64,000 bases of DNA, taken from Blastomonas fulva. GTDB taxonomy: Bacteria; Pseudomonadota; Alphaproteobacteria; Sphingomonadales; Sphingomonadaceae. Below, in pieces: positions 51,307-60,289 of the stretch. The notes under the pieces are model-generated. The model saw only the letters and a list, made by a program, of their open reading frames with translations. It had not been told where the DNA came from and ran no database searches. Every line of letters starts with the position of its first letter. Within the stretch, counting starts at the first letter, position 1. The DNA lies in NCBI RefSeq assembly GCF_003431825.1, contig NZ_CP020084.1, positions 1-64,000 of the forward strand, in the 5' to 3' direction. The translations under genes and the position numbers were made by a program.

Positions 51307-51987
51307 TCATCGCTTGATCTCCGAGGTAAATGCCGACTGGTAAATCGTCTGCGCGAAGGTGGGTGAGGTCGTTGGACTCCCTCCCGGATCAAGACTCAGC
51401 CCACCGTTTTGGAGCCATTGCAGTCTGTCCTGCAAACCAACCGTCACATCATCATGGGTGGTCTCAAGGAGGATGCGTTTCACACCAAGGCTTTCGGGAT
51501 CGATGCGCTTCACGCTGGTCGGATCATTCAGATCGCCAAAACGCACCATCAGCGGCCATTTTTCGCGCGGCAGTTCGGCACTGACCGGGTCCGCAAACCA
51601 ACCTCCAAGTTTATTGATCGCCGCAATGTAATCATCGCCACCATCCGGCAGAGTTGCCAACAAGGCGTCCGTGGCCTCCCCGCCAAGGTCAACTCCAGCA
51701 ACTGGCGTCTTTAAGAGCACGAAAACAGGTCCATCAGCCAGTTCGATGATAGTCGCTTCACCCCGTGTCAGCACTCCACCCGATCTCTCGTCTGCCAAAA
51801 GCTTCATTGTATTTTTGGCTGCAATGAATTCGTAAACAGACGAACCTGCACGAAGACCGTTGGAAGTTTCAACCTCTACCGTCATCCGGAAGCGATAACT
51901 GGCGCGGTTATTCATCAGGCCGCATCCCGAAAGAAGCACAGCAGTGCTGCCCGCCATCAAACCCAGAACCCCCCGCCGCGCTATCAT
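51307..51987 (-). CDS. Lipoprotein, unknown function
   Basis: A 226-residue exported protein. The start ATG 51987 is supported by GGGAGGTGAG; the signal MIARRGVLGLMAGSTAVLLS ends in the lipobox LLSGC, and the twin Arg at the start is worth noting. The mature part (YRFRMTVEVETSNGLRAGSS, then AGVDLGGEATDALLATLPDG) is beta-rich. No family is recognised. It faces the acyltransferase-like gene to the right across a repeat copy. Confidence 0.65.
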   Translation of the reverse strand: MIARRGVLGLMAGSTAVLLSGCGLMNNRASYRFRMTVEVETSNGLRAGSSVYEFIAAKNTMKLLADERSGGVLTRGEATIIELADGPVFVLLKTPVAGVDLGGEATDALLATLPDGGDDYIAAINKLGGWFADPVSAELPREKWPLMVRFGDLNDPTSVKRIDPESLGVKRILLETTHDDVTVGLQDRLQWLQNGGLSLDPGGSPTTSPTFAQTIYQSAFTSEIKR

Positions 51988-52111
51988 CCGCTCACCTCCC
52001 CGAAATGCATCCCGCTGAGACATAGGACGCTACTCCCTCCTGATCCTAGAGGCCGGGGTGGGCGGAGGTAAAGCACTGGATTGCGAATGTTTATCCCTCC
52101 AGTAAGCCGGT

Positions 52112-52234
52112 GAAAGCCGACATTCGCCAATCCACCCATCTCCGGCCATGAGCGCGGTCGTCGCACGATCCCGAAAGCGGCACGGCGGCTTCGGCCCCCT
52201 GCGGGAAAATTCCTGACGTTCGGCAATCGACCCC
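52112..52234 (+). repeat. Dispersed intergenic repeat, full-length copy
   Basis: It begins AAGCCGACATTCGCCAATCC and ends GACGTTCGGCAATCGACCCC; the two ends are themselves similar (GACATTCGCCAAT versus GACGTTCGGCAAT). The middle reads GATCCCGAAAGCGG. Confidence 0.65.
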
Positions 52235-52374
52235 ATTTGAGACTTTGTTCGGAATGTGAGATGATCTTGATGCAGGAATTCAGTCAATTGTGCGTGCGCT
52301 CATTGCACCGCCTCGCAAATTGCCTGCGCAAACTGTAAGGTAAATCAAGGGACCGGCTGCTTTGGGGGCATAGC

Positions 52375-53814
52375 TTGGATTTAAGAAACGGTGTGGTCTC
52401 GGCATACGCGCTCGCGGCTCTTTCCGGCCTCCTATTATCCTTGAGTTACGCCCTACACCCGTTCTGGTTGGCTGCCTGGCTGGCGCCTGCGCCTATCATC
52501 ATTGCAACTCTACGCGCCCCGGCGTCGCATCGCCGTTGGGTGAGCCTGCTTGCGGGAGCGTTCGGCGGTATCAGCACCTTCGCCTATCATCTGACGGTGG
52601 GTGGGTGGTTTGCTGCGCTTCTGATTTTCGTGCTCGTCGCGTTGGCTTGGTCGAGCGCCATCCGCCTTGCAGTAGTGTTCGCGGAGAGGTGCCAGTTCTC
52701 GCTTGCGCTTCTTTCAGTCCCGGTTGTGTGGGCGGCGATCGATACGTTGCTCATCCACCTATCACCTCATGGCAGTGCTGGAAGCATCGCCTATAGTCAG
52801 ATGAACGCCCTGCCTGTCATTCAAGTGGCTAGCCTCGGTGGAATGCCCGCTATAACTTTTGTGGTATTGCTGGGCGGTAGTCTATTAGGTCTGTTGATCG
52901 GCAAGGGGCTCGAAACGGATCGTAAAGAAAAGCTGGTCGCAGGCATTGCAGCGATTTTTCTTATCGGCGCGACCCTCGCATTTGGCTTCATACGGCTCGA
53001 CGGAACGGACCGCCCTTCCGGGCCGAACACCGTCCTTGTTGCAACGGATAGCGTCGATAGACGCCAGACAAGCTGGGGTGGGTTCCTGCAGGTCTATGGT
53101 GGAGCCATCGAACAGTCAGCCAAGCCAGGTTCGATAGTCGTATTGCCCGAAGCTGTCCTCGACCTGCCCGAAGCGCAAGCTGAAGTTGCCGGACGGGAGC
53201 TGGCCGAAAGAGCTTTCGAGACGCGTTCAACCATTGTCGTCGGCATGTCGGTCGAGGGAGTGGACGAGGCAACCGGAAGGGCATTGATCGCACAACCGGA
53301 TGGCCGCTTTCATTGGTATATCAAGCAGCACCTCATTCCGGGTATCGAAGGTGCATTGACACCGGGCACGCAACCCCTTGTCGTCGCTTCCGCCACCACG
53401 AAGATCGGGGTCGCGATCTGCAAGGACATGCATTTTCCGACGCTGGGCCGCGAGTATGCGCAGCAGGGTGCCGAACTCATGTTGGTTCCGGCCAACGATT
53501 TCGAGGTCGATGACTGGCTGACTGCCCGAATGACGGTCCTGCGAGGGGTCGAGAGCGGTTTCTCGATAGCTCGCGCTGCGCGTGGTGGCGGCATCAGCTT
53601 TGTCAGTGATCGGTATGGAAGGGTGCTTGCCGAGCGACGGAGCGATGGCACGATGGGTGTTTTGGAAGCAGAAATCCCGCTCCGAAAGACCGCGTCGACG
53701 GTGTACACAGCCATTGGCGATTTGTTCGGATGGCTTTGTGCTCTTGGCTGGGTAATCTTGACCTTACTTCGCTACGGCTTGTTCGAAAGAGTTCTTGGAC
53801 GCGTTCGATCCTAA
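52375..53814 (+). CDS. Apolipoprotein N-acyltransferase-like membrane protein
   Basis: A 479-residue protein. The first 210 residues hold about seven hydrophobic helices, followed by a nitrilase (CN-hydrolase) domain with the acid LPEAVLDLPE (Glu259), the Lys in WYIKQHLIPG (Lys317) and the nucleophile GVAICKDMHF (Cys349). This is the architecture of Lnt, which adds the third acyl chain to lipoproteins in the inner membrane. It is shorter than E. coli Lnt and the start is TTG 52375 after GGGGG, so it may be a divergent paralogue. Lipoprotein genes lie near by. Confidence 0.72.
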   Translation: MDLRNGVVSAYALAALSGLLLSLSYALHPFWLAAWLAPAPIIIATLRAPASHRRWVSLLAGAFGGISTFAYHLTVGGWFAALLIFVLVALAWSSAIRLAVVFAERCQFSLALLSVPVVWAAIDTLLIHLSPHGSAGSIAYSQMNALPVIQVASLGGMPAITFVVLLGGSLLGLLIGKGLETDRKEKLVAGIAAIFLIGATLAFGFIRLDGTDRPSGPNTVLVATDSVDRRQTSWGGFLQVYGGAIEQSAKPGSIVVLPEAVLDLPEAQAEVAGRELAERAFETRSTIVVGMSVEGVDEATGRALIAQPDGRFHWYIKQHLIPGIEGALTPGTQPLVVASATTKIGVAICKDMHFPTLGREYAQQGAELMLVPANDFEVDDWLTARMTVLRGVESGFSIARAARGGGISFVSDRYGRVLAERRSDGTMGVLEAEIPLRKTASTVYTAIGDLFGWLCALGWVILTLLRYGLFERVLGRVRS

Positions 53815-53852
53815 AGCGCTGAAAGTCGGCTTGGGAAATTTTTGGATCTTAA

Positions 53853-53972
53853 TGCAGACTGTCGCCAATCCACCCATGAGGAGTCACGCGCAGGCTGCTG
53901 CGGCGATCCTGAAAGCGGTCTTGCGGCTTTGCCCCGCTTCTGAAAAGCTCCTGCCCTTCAGCAAGCGCCCCT
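53853..53972 (+). repeat. Dispersed intergenic repeat, diverged copy
   Basis: It begins AGACTGTCGCCAATCCACCC and has CGATCCTGAAAGCGG in the middle, as in the other copies; the right end is degraded. Confidence 0.55.
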
Positions 53973-54020
53973 GATCCGAGAAACCCAGAGCCGAAAGGTC
54001 ACAGCCTGTTTGGGATCAAA

Positions 54021-54602
54021 TCAATTATACTTTTCAATCCCCTTGCGCGGCACTAGCCGGAAACGCTTGGTCGTGCCAATCGGCTTTGCCACGCGTCCGC
54101 GCTGTTCGATGAACACAGCGGTCACCCGGTCGCCGTTCTGCTGCACTTGCAGTTGGCCTTCATCAGTCCCCGCATAGTAAAACTGGCGAACGAAATAGCG
54201 GTTGGGACCTGCACGCCAGACAAGAATCGCTACGCCGCCTCGCTCTTCCTGCTGGTCAATCACGATTACTGACGGGCCAACACGCAGGAACGATACGCCG
54301 ACCAGCCCCTCCTCCGATGGCCGCGCTGGATCGGCATAGACGAAATGCTCGGTTCTCTTTGATTGCCAGGTAATGTCATACGCCAGGAATGTAGGGCCTG
54401 CCGCCGCTGCAATCGGGCAGCTATAGGCAGTGATCGTCGCGCTGGCGTCGCCAGACATACGCAGTGTCGCGTTTGACGTATCCTCTGCCACGGAACAGCC
54501 CTGCGGCAAGCGCGGTGCGGCTTGGACAGCCGGACAAAACGCGAGCGCGATCCCCATGAATGCTGGACACATATGCAACAATTGACGGCAGACCATTGGC
54601 AA
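54021..54602 (-). CDS. Secreted protein of unknown function
   Basis: A 193-residue protein with a signal peptide (MCPAFMGIALAFCPAVQAAP). The mature part is beta-rich: TFLAYDITWQSKRTEHFVYA then VGVSFLRVGPSVIVID and RYFVRQFYYAGTDEGQLQVQ. It may be a periplasmic or outer-surface protein. No family is recognised. It begins a group of several exported proteins that may belong together. Confidence 0.6.
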   Translation of the reverse strand: MPMVCRQLLHMCPAFMGIALAFCPAVQAAPRLPQGCSVAEDTSNATLRMSGDASATITAYSCPIAAAAGPTFLAYDITWQSKRTEHFVYADPARPSEEGLVGVSFLRVGPSVIVIDQQEERGGVAILVWRAGPNRYFVRQFYYAGTDEGQLQVQQNGDRVTAVFIEQRGRVAKPIGTTKRFRLVPRKGIEKYN

Positions 54603-54719
54603 CCTTCCTCAGACGCCGGGACCTCGCTCCCGTGCGGAATCGTAGATGTGACGCTCGGCTATCGATCATCAGGCCGCGGATGCAACGATCTGATCGGCTT
54701 CCCCTCTGCCGCACGAACA

Positions 54720-55709
54720 TCATGGGATTTCATCGGGCCAGCACACTTCGAAGTGGTCGACATTCCAGAACAAGGCAATGTCGATCCCGGCTTCGGTTGC
54801 CATCACCAGAAAGTCGTGGCGTAATGCCGGGCAATCCTTGCGGAACGCGCGCGCCAGTGCGGAGCCCGCGCGCTTCACTTCGACGGGGGTGTCTGCCCTC
54901 AGGCTGGCGGACAGCTCGATATATGGGCTGTGGAGCAGATATCGGCCACCCGCCCCCGAAGTTTCAATCAACAGTGCCATCTGTGTATCGGCGTCGGGCA
55001 CGGCTTGCACCGAAGGAGCGGTGTCCCAAGGGTTGGCGACAGCGATATTCGCATCCATGATCCGTCCGGCCCCGCCGGGCAGGATGTGCACAATAGAGAC
55101 TTTATCCGGCGTGCTGTCGCCATCAAGATCTGCCTCAATCATCGGCGCAGAGTATTTCGGGTCTGCGATCAGCCGGGGCCTACCCTGCGCTGCTGGCGGC
55201 AGATCATCCTCCCCCAATTCCACCAATTCCGGCCCAAGATCGCCGATCGCGGTGCAATCAGGGTCATCGGCGGCAGCCGAAGCGAGGCTAAGGTATTCTA
55301 CGTGCATTTCCGGGCTGACTGCATCGGGATCGATCCCCTCTGCCTGCAGCAGGCGCATGGCGGACTGGTAATAGTCTGCGGCCAAGCGGCAATCATCGGT
55401 TCCGCCGCCCGTGACCGACCAGATCACCCGCCAGCTTCCCGCAAATTTCAGCAGAAATTCACCGCCGTCATATTCCTGCCTAGACGGTTCCACCACGGCG
55501 TAGGCGTAGCGGGCCGTCTTGCCTTCGATGACTTTCAAGTAATGTACGATGAAGCGGATTTCCGATTTTGGCTCCGGGCGCAGCGCATCAAGGATGCGTG
55601 TGCGCTCTGCCGTGCCCGGCTTGGGCGTATGCACCTGCTGCGCCGCAGCAGGTGGCTGGCCGGTCATGGCGAACAAAGCCAACAGGAGCAGCGCCCGCTT
55701 CATGATCAT
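54720..55709 (-). CDS. Secreted protein of unknown function
   Basis: A 329-residue exported protein with a signal MIMKRALLLLALFAMTGQPP AAAQ. The mature part starts with a helical stretch (TRILDALRPEPKSEIRFIVH) and ends with a His/Asp-rich region (FLVMATEAGIDIALFWNVDH). No family is recognised. Its start overlaps the stop of the SecD-like gene by 4 bases, so the two are co-translated. Confidence 0.6.
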   Translation of the reverse strand: MIMKRALLLLALFAMTGQPPAAAQQVHTPKPGTAERTRILDALRPEPKSEIRFIVHYLKVIEGKTARYAYAVVEPSRQEYDGGEFLLKFAGSWRVIWSVTGGGTDDCRLAADYYQSAMRLLQAEGIDPDAVSPEMHVEYLSLASAAADDPDCTAIGDLGPELVELGEDDLPPAAQGRPRLIADPKYSAPMIEADLDGDSTPDKVSIVHILPGGAGRIMDANIAVANPWDTAPSVQAVPDADTQMALLIETSGAGGRYLLHSPYIELSASLRADTPVEVKRAGSALARAFRKDCPALRHDFLVMATEAGIDIALFWNVDHFEVCWPDEIP

Positions 55710-56245
55710 CGCGCCTTGCCTGGTTTGCAGGGCAGCTTGCGTGCAAGGCTCGGCGGATCAAACTGTTCAGCCGACAAGTTAAGGGCGCAGATGATCTGCT
55801 GTGCCATCGCCTGCGTTTCGGGAATGCTGAAACGACCGCTGAGCCTGAGTTTTCCTTCCGTGATCGGCTCAACCAGTCGGGCTGAAATCAGCGTGGCGGA
55901 GCCGAGTGAAATGGTGATATCGGTATCCAGCAAGCGCAGCGTCTCGGCTTCGAGGCGCTTCGTGGCATCCGGCAGCAAGACAATATCCAGCACAGGAATG
56001 CCATTGGCGTCAAAATCTTGCGCCAGCATAGCAATGTCGCTGCGCACCAGCGCCAATTGCCCGAAGTATAGCGCGTTGGCATCAGGCTTGTTGCCATCGG
56101 GTGCCGCAGGCTGCGTTGAACCGGGATCGCCCCCCTGACGCGCAGCGTTGAGCGGCGCAACGGCAAGAACGAAGCTGGCAACAACTGCCTCCACATGATA
56201 GCGCGACGTTCGGCCGAACCGCCTGATAGGACGATCAAAATTCAT
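55706..56245 (-). CDS. Secreted protein with SecDF P1-head-like domain
   Basis: A 179-residue protein with an N-terminal hydrophobic segment (VEAVVASFVLAVAPLNAARQ). The C-terminal part, VLDIVLLPDATKRLEAETLR then TDITISLGSATLISARLVEP and ITEGKLRLSGRFSIPETQAM, resembles the P1 head subdomain of SecD, isolated from the membrane part. Its first 51 bases overlap the opposite-strand gene at 56195. The role is unknown; perhaps a periplasmic holdase-like partner of the secretion system. Confidence 0.55.
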   Translation of the reverse strand: MNFDRPIRRFGRTSRYHVEAVVASFVLAVAPLNAARQGGDPGSTQPAAPDGNKPDANALYFGQLALVRSDIAMLAQDFDANGIPVLDIVLLPDATKRLEAETLRLLDTDITISLGSATLISARLVEPITEGKLRLSGRFSIPETQAMAQQIICALNLSAEQFDPPSLARKLPCKPGKAR

Positions 56246-57259
56246 TTCCCCAGCGTAGCCAGATGCGTTTCATTCGGCAATGGATGCCGGCAATCGGTTC
56301 TGGCCGGTTTTCGGGCGCTGGCGCTGACTGCCGGGCTGATCATCCTGCCTGCCCCGGCTCATGCGCAGGATTTTTTCAACGGCATGGTGGTCACCGATGA
56401 ACAGGGTCTCGTGCTCGATCGCTGCCACTTGGGGGGCACGCGCTACCGGTTGATCGCGGCGGACGGCGCAGATGATCCATTGGCCCGGTTGCGCGGCCAA
56501 AAAGGCCTGATCCAGATTGAAGTGATCGCCCGTTACCGGGCCGATGGCGAAGCCCATGTGCTAGAAGTCCTGTCGGTTGAGAGCATTTCGGTCGGGCGAT
56601 CTTGCCATCTGTTCGATGCTGTCGACGCTGCTTTTGACCCGGAACACGTGGCCGAGCGCGACATTACCGATCGATGGGAAGCGCTTGCTCTTGCCAGCGT
56701 TGCACCTGCCGATGTCGCGGTGATCGGCAGCGGCGACTATGCCTATCGCTTCGTGTTGCTACAGCCGCGCACGGGAAAGCCCGCGCCGGATACCGACTAT
56801 GCCCTGTCGATCAGCAGGACGACGGGCTACGAACTGCCATTTGTGGCGGACGAGAAAAAGGTGTTTCAGGGACGAACGGACGGCGAGGGGCGCACGCCCG
56901 TATTCCGCTTGCCCGTCCGTCTTCCCGATGGAGCTTTCGACTTACGCGAACGGTTCGGCAGCGGGCCTTACGGCGAAACGTTCCACCTGACCGATCATCA
57001 CGATAACGACCTGTTTAACATGCCGTATCTGATAATTACCTGCACCAACCCGCCGCGCTTTTTCTGGGGCTATACCTATCCAAACGGAGATACCGCCTAC
57101 ACGGCCAGCGATGGCCCGATCAACATTCAGCTGCGCGTGTTGGCTCATATCGATGACCCGCTGCCAACAGACTGTGATGACGGGCGAAGCGAAGATGGCG
57201 ACGATACCGCCGCGCAGACCACCAGCGCAAATGGCGAAGTCGCAGCAGGAGACGAATGA
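56195..57259 (+). CDS. Secreted protein of unknown function
   Basis: A 354-residue protein. A signal-like stretch (VLAGFRALALTAGLIILPAP AHA) lies at residues 36-58, and the only ATG in frame is at 56195, inside the opposite-strand gene by 51 bases; an N-terminal cleavage would remove the overlap. The mature part has EVIARYRADGEAHVLEVLSV and later FLLQPRTGK-like beta strands. A short acidic C-terminal tail follows. It overlaps the next gene by 4 bases (ATGA). Confidence 0.55.
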   Translation: MIARRSAEPPDRTIKIHFPSVARCVSFGNGCRQSVLAGFRALALTAGLIILPAPAHAQDFFNGMVVTDEQGLVLDRCHLGGTRYRLIAADGADDPLARLRGQKGLIQIEVIARYRADGEAHVLEVLSVESISVGRSCHLFDAVDAAFDPEHVAERDITDRWEALALASVAPADVAVIGSGDYAYRFVLLQPRTGKPAPDTDYALSISRTTGYELPFVADEKKVFQGRTDGEGRTPVFRLPVRLPDGAFDLRERFGSGPYGETFHLTDHHDNDLFNMPYLIITCTNPPRFFWGYTYPNGDTAYTASDGPINIQLRVLAHIDDPLPTDCDDGRSEDGDDTAAQTTSANGEVAAGDE

Positions 57260-58710
57260 CAGTGCGCGCCCATCTGGTCCATATAGCCGCCTGTTCAGCA
57301 TTGTTTGCGCCGGCGCCTCTGGGGGCGGAGCCAGTGCAAAGCCTCGCTGAGGTTGTCGAGGAGGTGTCGCAGACAGCGGCAGCCGGTGATAAGATTGGGC
57401 ACTTGGCGGCCTACCGAAAACTCGCTGCCTTGTTGGCGGCTGATCCTGCGCAGCAGAACGCGCTTGGGCTTTTCGTTCAGGCGGATATGCAGCGCGAAAT
57501 CGCGCGAGCAGCCTTTGACATCGGCAGCGGCGAGGCATGCACGGCGCTGAATCAGGGCAACGCTTACCTGAGCAAGGCACTTGCAATCCTGGCCCGGGCC
57601 CAAGAGGCAGGCGCCCCCGAAGCGCTGGACGGGCTGGCGCGTGAACTTGACGACGAGCGCCGCCGAATGGGCTGCATCCAATCTGGGCCTCCCGCTGACG
57701 TCGGTACGCCAGACGCATCGCTGGCCGGGCATTATTACCTGTCGGGGGTCATGGAAACCGGGTCGGAACTGCTGCTGAAGCCCGATGGACAGTTCGAATG
57801 GTACATCAGCTATGGGGCGGTGGATCAGGTGGCCAAGGGGCGCTGGGGACGTACCGCTGAGACTGTAACCCTTGCGACCGACGTCCCGCCCGCGGATGCG
57901 CCCTTGTTCCGTGCGGACGAAGTGTTCCCGTGGGACGCGGATGTGGAGCGTCAATTGCGCCGGTTCGAAAGGGCCGATCTCGAAGACTTGGTCGCCGCAA
58001 GGTGCCCTTGGAACATCGCAATGACCACGACGCTGTGGAGCTATGATCTCGAAATTCCAAAGCCCGTAACCGATGCGGAACTTGCAAAAGCAAGCGAGAC
58101 CAAGCGCGCTGCCGAGGCCATCCGGGACGAGGCAAGCCGCATCTTCGCAAAAGCGGCCAGCGCGACAGCAACCGAGGATGATCGAGCCGCCGCCAGTGTA
58201 GCGATGGAGGCGTGGGGCAAGGCCCACTCCGACATGGCGCAGGCCCACCACGATGCCAATCTGCCTGAACCCGATATCGGCTCTCCGGCCGTGCCGCCAG
58301 AATGCCAGCTTCCCGCAGAGGAGAGCTATAAGCCCATTCCCGAATCCGAATGGCGTCGGGGCGTCGGTATCGTAGTCGGCGATCCGGCACGGGAGATGCG
58401 CCTGTCCGATGTTGAGGTCACGTTTGTGTTCGGCGATGGCCACCGCGAAACCGCCAAAACCCGCCGGGGCGGTATGGCCTTCGTGCCTGTGCGCAAAGGC
58501 GCGGCCGTCCAGCAGATCACGCTGGCTATGTCCGAACCCGTTTCACGAACCGAGACGCTTTCCATCGCACCGCTGATAGAAGGGATTCAAGCGGTGATGG
58601 TGGACACCCGGCAGATTGCCGAACCTCCTTTCGAGGTCATGCGTCTTGAGGTCCAGGGCAACGACCTGATCCCGGAAGACATGCCGCGCGGCCGCTATTC
58701 GCGCAATTGA
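57256..58710 (+). CDS. Secreted protein, paralogue A of a two-member family
   Basis: A 484-residue exported protein. A signal peptide (AHLVHIAACSALFAPAPLGA) is followed by a helical region and then a conserved segment: GHYYLSGV, LLLKPDGQFEWYISYGAVDQ, GRWGRTAETVTLATDVPPAD. RCPWNIAMTT and IPESEWRRGVGIVVG follow. The same blocks occur in the protein at 60290-61435. The GxY...DGxFxW...GxW pattern suggests a beta-barrel like lipocalin or avidin-type folds. Function unknown. It overlaps the WG-repeat gene at the 3' end. Confidence 0.65.
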   Translation: MTVRAHLVHIAACSALFAPAPLGAEPVQSLAEVVEEVSQTAAAGDKIGHLAAYRKLAALLAADPAQQNALGLFVQADMQREIARAAFDIGSGEACTALNQGNAYLSKALAILARAQEAGAPEALDGLARELDDERRRMGCIQSGPPADVGTPDASLAGHYYLSGVMETGSELLLKPDGQFEWYISYGAVDQVAKGRWGRTAETVTLATDVPPADAPLFRADEVFPWDADVERQLRRFERADLEDLVAARCPWNIAMTTTLWSYDLEIPKPVTDAELAKASETKRAAEAIRDEASRIFAKAASATATEDDRAAASVAMEAWGKAHSDMAQAHHDANLPEPDIGSPAVPPECQLPAEESYKPIPESEWRRGVGIVVGDPAREMRLSDVEVTFVFGDGHRETAKTRRGGMAFVPVRKGAAVQQITLAMSEPVSRTETLSIAPLIEGIQAVMVDTRQIAEPPFEVMRLEVQGNDLIPEDMPRGRYSRN

Positions 58711-59435
58711 GGCGGCAGCCACCCTCTGGTGCCGCACCCGGCGGCCGGTCGAGTGCGGCCGCGCCTGTCGATGCAAAGTGCGGTGCCGCCTTTGTAAAAG
58801 CTGTGCTCGCCGTCTGAAACCGTCACGCAGCCGATACAGACCCATGCCCGGCCTTTGTCGAAAGTAAAGGCGCCGTCATAGGTGGCCGGAATGACCACTC
58901 TCAGGCGGCGGTTGGCAAAGCCGAGCTTTTCACCAATCTTGACGCGCACCAGCCCGCTGTTGAATTCATCAGGGAAATTGTCGAACGTCGTGACAACCAG
59001 GGCGCGACCGTCACGCCGGACATAGGCATAGCCTCTCTCGCGAATGGCCATCGTCGCGAGCCCCCAGCCATCAAAATCGAGCTGCCTCAGAGCTTCCGCG
59101 CTCACCACATAGCTGCCATCTGCGGCGGGCCGTGCACAGTCCCCAAGGGGTTCAAATGTTCCTTCCCTGAGTGTCACGCATGACAGGCTCAAGGTATCTG
59201 AGTCCCGTTCCTGACTCGCGAGGCGAAGGTCGTGCTCGCGGATAAGGTGTGGGCGTTGGGATCCGGATGGATCATCGCCAAAGTTGTTGCTTGCCAAAGA
59301 AGGCTGATCATCTGCCGCTTGTGCCAGCGGCATTGCCAGCAAGCTTATGACCGATGCGCTCAGCAGCGCCCCTGATAAGCGGCGGCAAGACTTGGGCAAG
59401 CGACGCCTAATCCTGCGTCCCCCGGTTACAATCAT
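58695..59435 (-). CDS. Secreted WG-repeat-like protein
   Basis: A 246-residue protein with a signal region (LSGALLSASVISLLAMPLAQ) and a C-terminal half with repeats of the WG/KWG type: RGYAYVRRDGRALVVTTFDN, FNSGLVRVKIGEKLGFANRR and YDGAFTFDKGRAWVCIGCVT. WG repeats form small beta structures in exported proteins of unknown role. It is convergent with the 57256 gene (16-base overlap). Confidence 0.6.
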   Translation of the reverse strand: MIVTGGRRIRRRLPKSCRRLSGALLSASVISLLAMPLAQAADDQPSLASNNFGDDPSGSQRPHLIREHDLRLASQERDSDTLSLSCVTLREGTFEPLGDCARPAADGSYVVSAEALRQLDFDGWGLATMAIRERGYAYVRRDGRALVVTTFDNFPDEFNSGLVRVKIGEKLGFANRRLRVVIPATYDGAFTFDKGRAWVCIGCVTVSDGEHSFYKGGTALCIDRRGRTRPAAGCGTRGWLPPQLRE

Positions 59436-59456
59436 CGGGTAGAACGACGCGCCCGA

Positions 59457-60137
59457 TCACAGGGGATTGCCATCACGATCCAGCAGTTCAATCCGGTAGG
59501 AGCAGCCATAGAGCGTCTTGCCCGGATGGCTTGCCACGTTGGAGATCGACCGGGCAATGATGGTGCGCGTGCCGAAGCTTTCATCTTCGTTGGCCGGTTC
59601 CGTCACGTCTGCAAGCACGCGTTCTCCCATGAATTTGGTGAAGCCGGCGGCCGGATCATGATCGTCCGTGATTGACGGATTTGCTGCTCTCATCTGCGCA
59701 GCATCGTTTAACGCCTCCGGGCTAGCCGACACAGCTGCATCAGCCACGTCTTCGTCCGGACCAGCAAAGTCGGCATCATTGGTGATTTCTTCATCTGCCG
59801 CAAGCTCGCTCGGATCTGCAAGATCGAGAATGGCCAGAACCCCGCCAGAGGTAAACGCCACTCGTCTGGTCCACCAGCGCCCTGTTATCCATTCCGCCTC
59901 GGGGAGTTCGTATTCGGCCAGAAACGGGTTCTCGTTATCGATTTTCCGCCAGCCCCAGCTTTTTGCAAGATTGTCTTCGCCAACCGCGGCTAGCGCAAAT
60001 GAATTGTAGGTGGGGGCGTCAATGTGGCAATTGACGGCATCGGTGATGCTGACATCCGAGGGATCAAATTCGACATCGTCGATTGCCATGGCGGGCATCG
60101 CCGGCAACGCCAGAGCAATGAAAAGCAAGCGAAACAT
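59457..60137 (-). CDS. Secreted protein of unknown function
   Basis: A 226-residue protein with a signal peptide (MFRLLFIALALPAMPAMAID) from ATG 60137. The mature part is acidic, with a beta-rich start (FALAAVGEDNLAKSWGWRKI) and a long disordered acidic segment around residues 110-170. The C-terminal KTLYGCSYRIELLDRDGNPL is again beta-rich. No family is recognised. It is divergent from the paralogue B gene at 60290. Confidence 0.6.
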   Translation of the reverse strand: MFRLLFIALALPAMPAMAIDDVEFDPSDVSITDAVNCHIDAPTYNSFALAAVGEDNLAKSWGWRKIDNENPFLAEYELPEAEWITGRWWTRRVAFTSGGVLAILDLADPSELAADEEITNDADFAGPDEDVADAAVSASPEALNDAAQMRAANPSITDDHDPAAGFTKFMGERVLADVTEPANEDESFGTRTIIARSISNVASHPGKTLYGCSYRIELLDRDGNPL

Positions 60138-60289
60138 GCTGTATGCTAGGCAGCAATTGCGAACTAGACAAGGCTTCGTTGGTCGAATGCCGGTCCCGCT
60201 GCGCATGTTCCGGGGGTGCTGAGCAGCCCGCCGGCATGCGGCAGCAGCCAGCAAGGGCTAGTATGTCGATGGTCCGATTGGAGCCGCGA

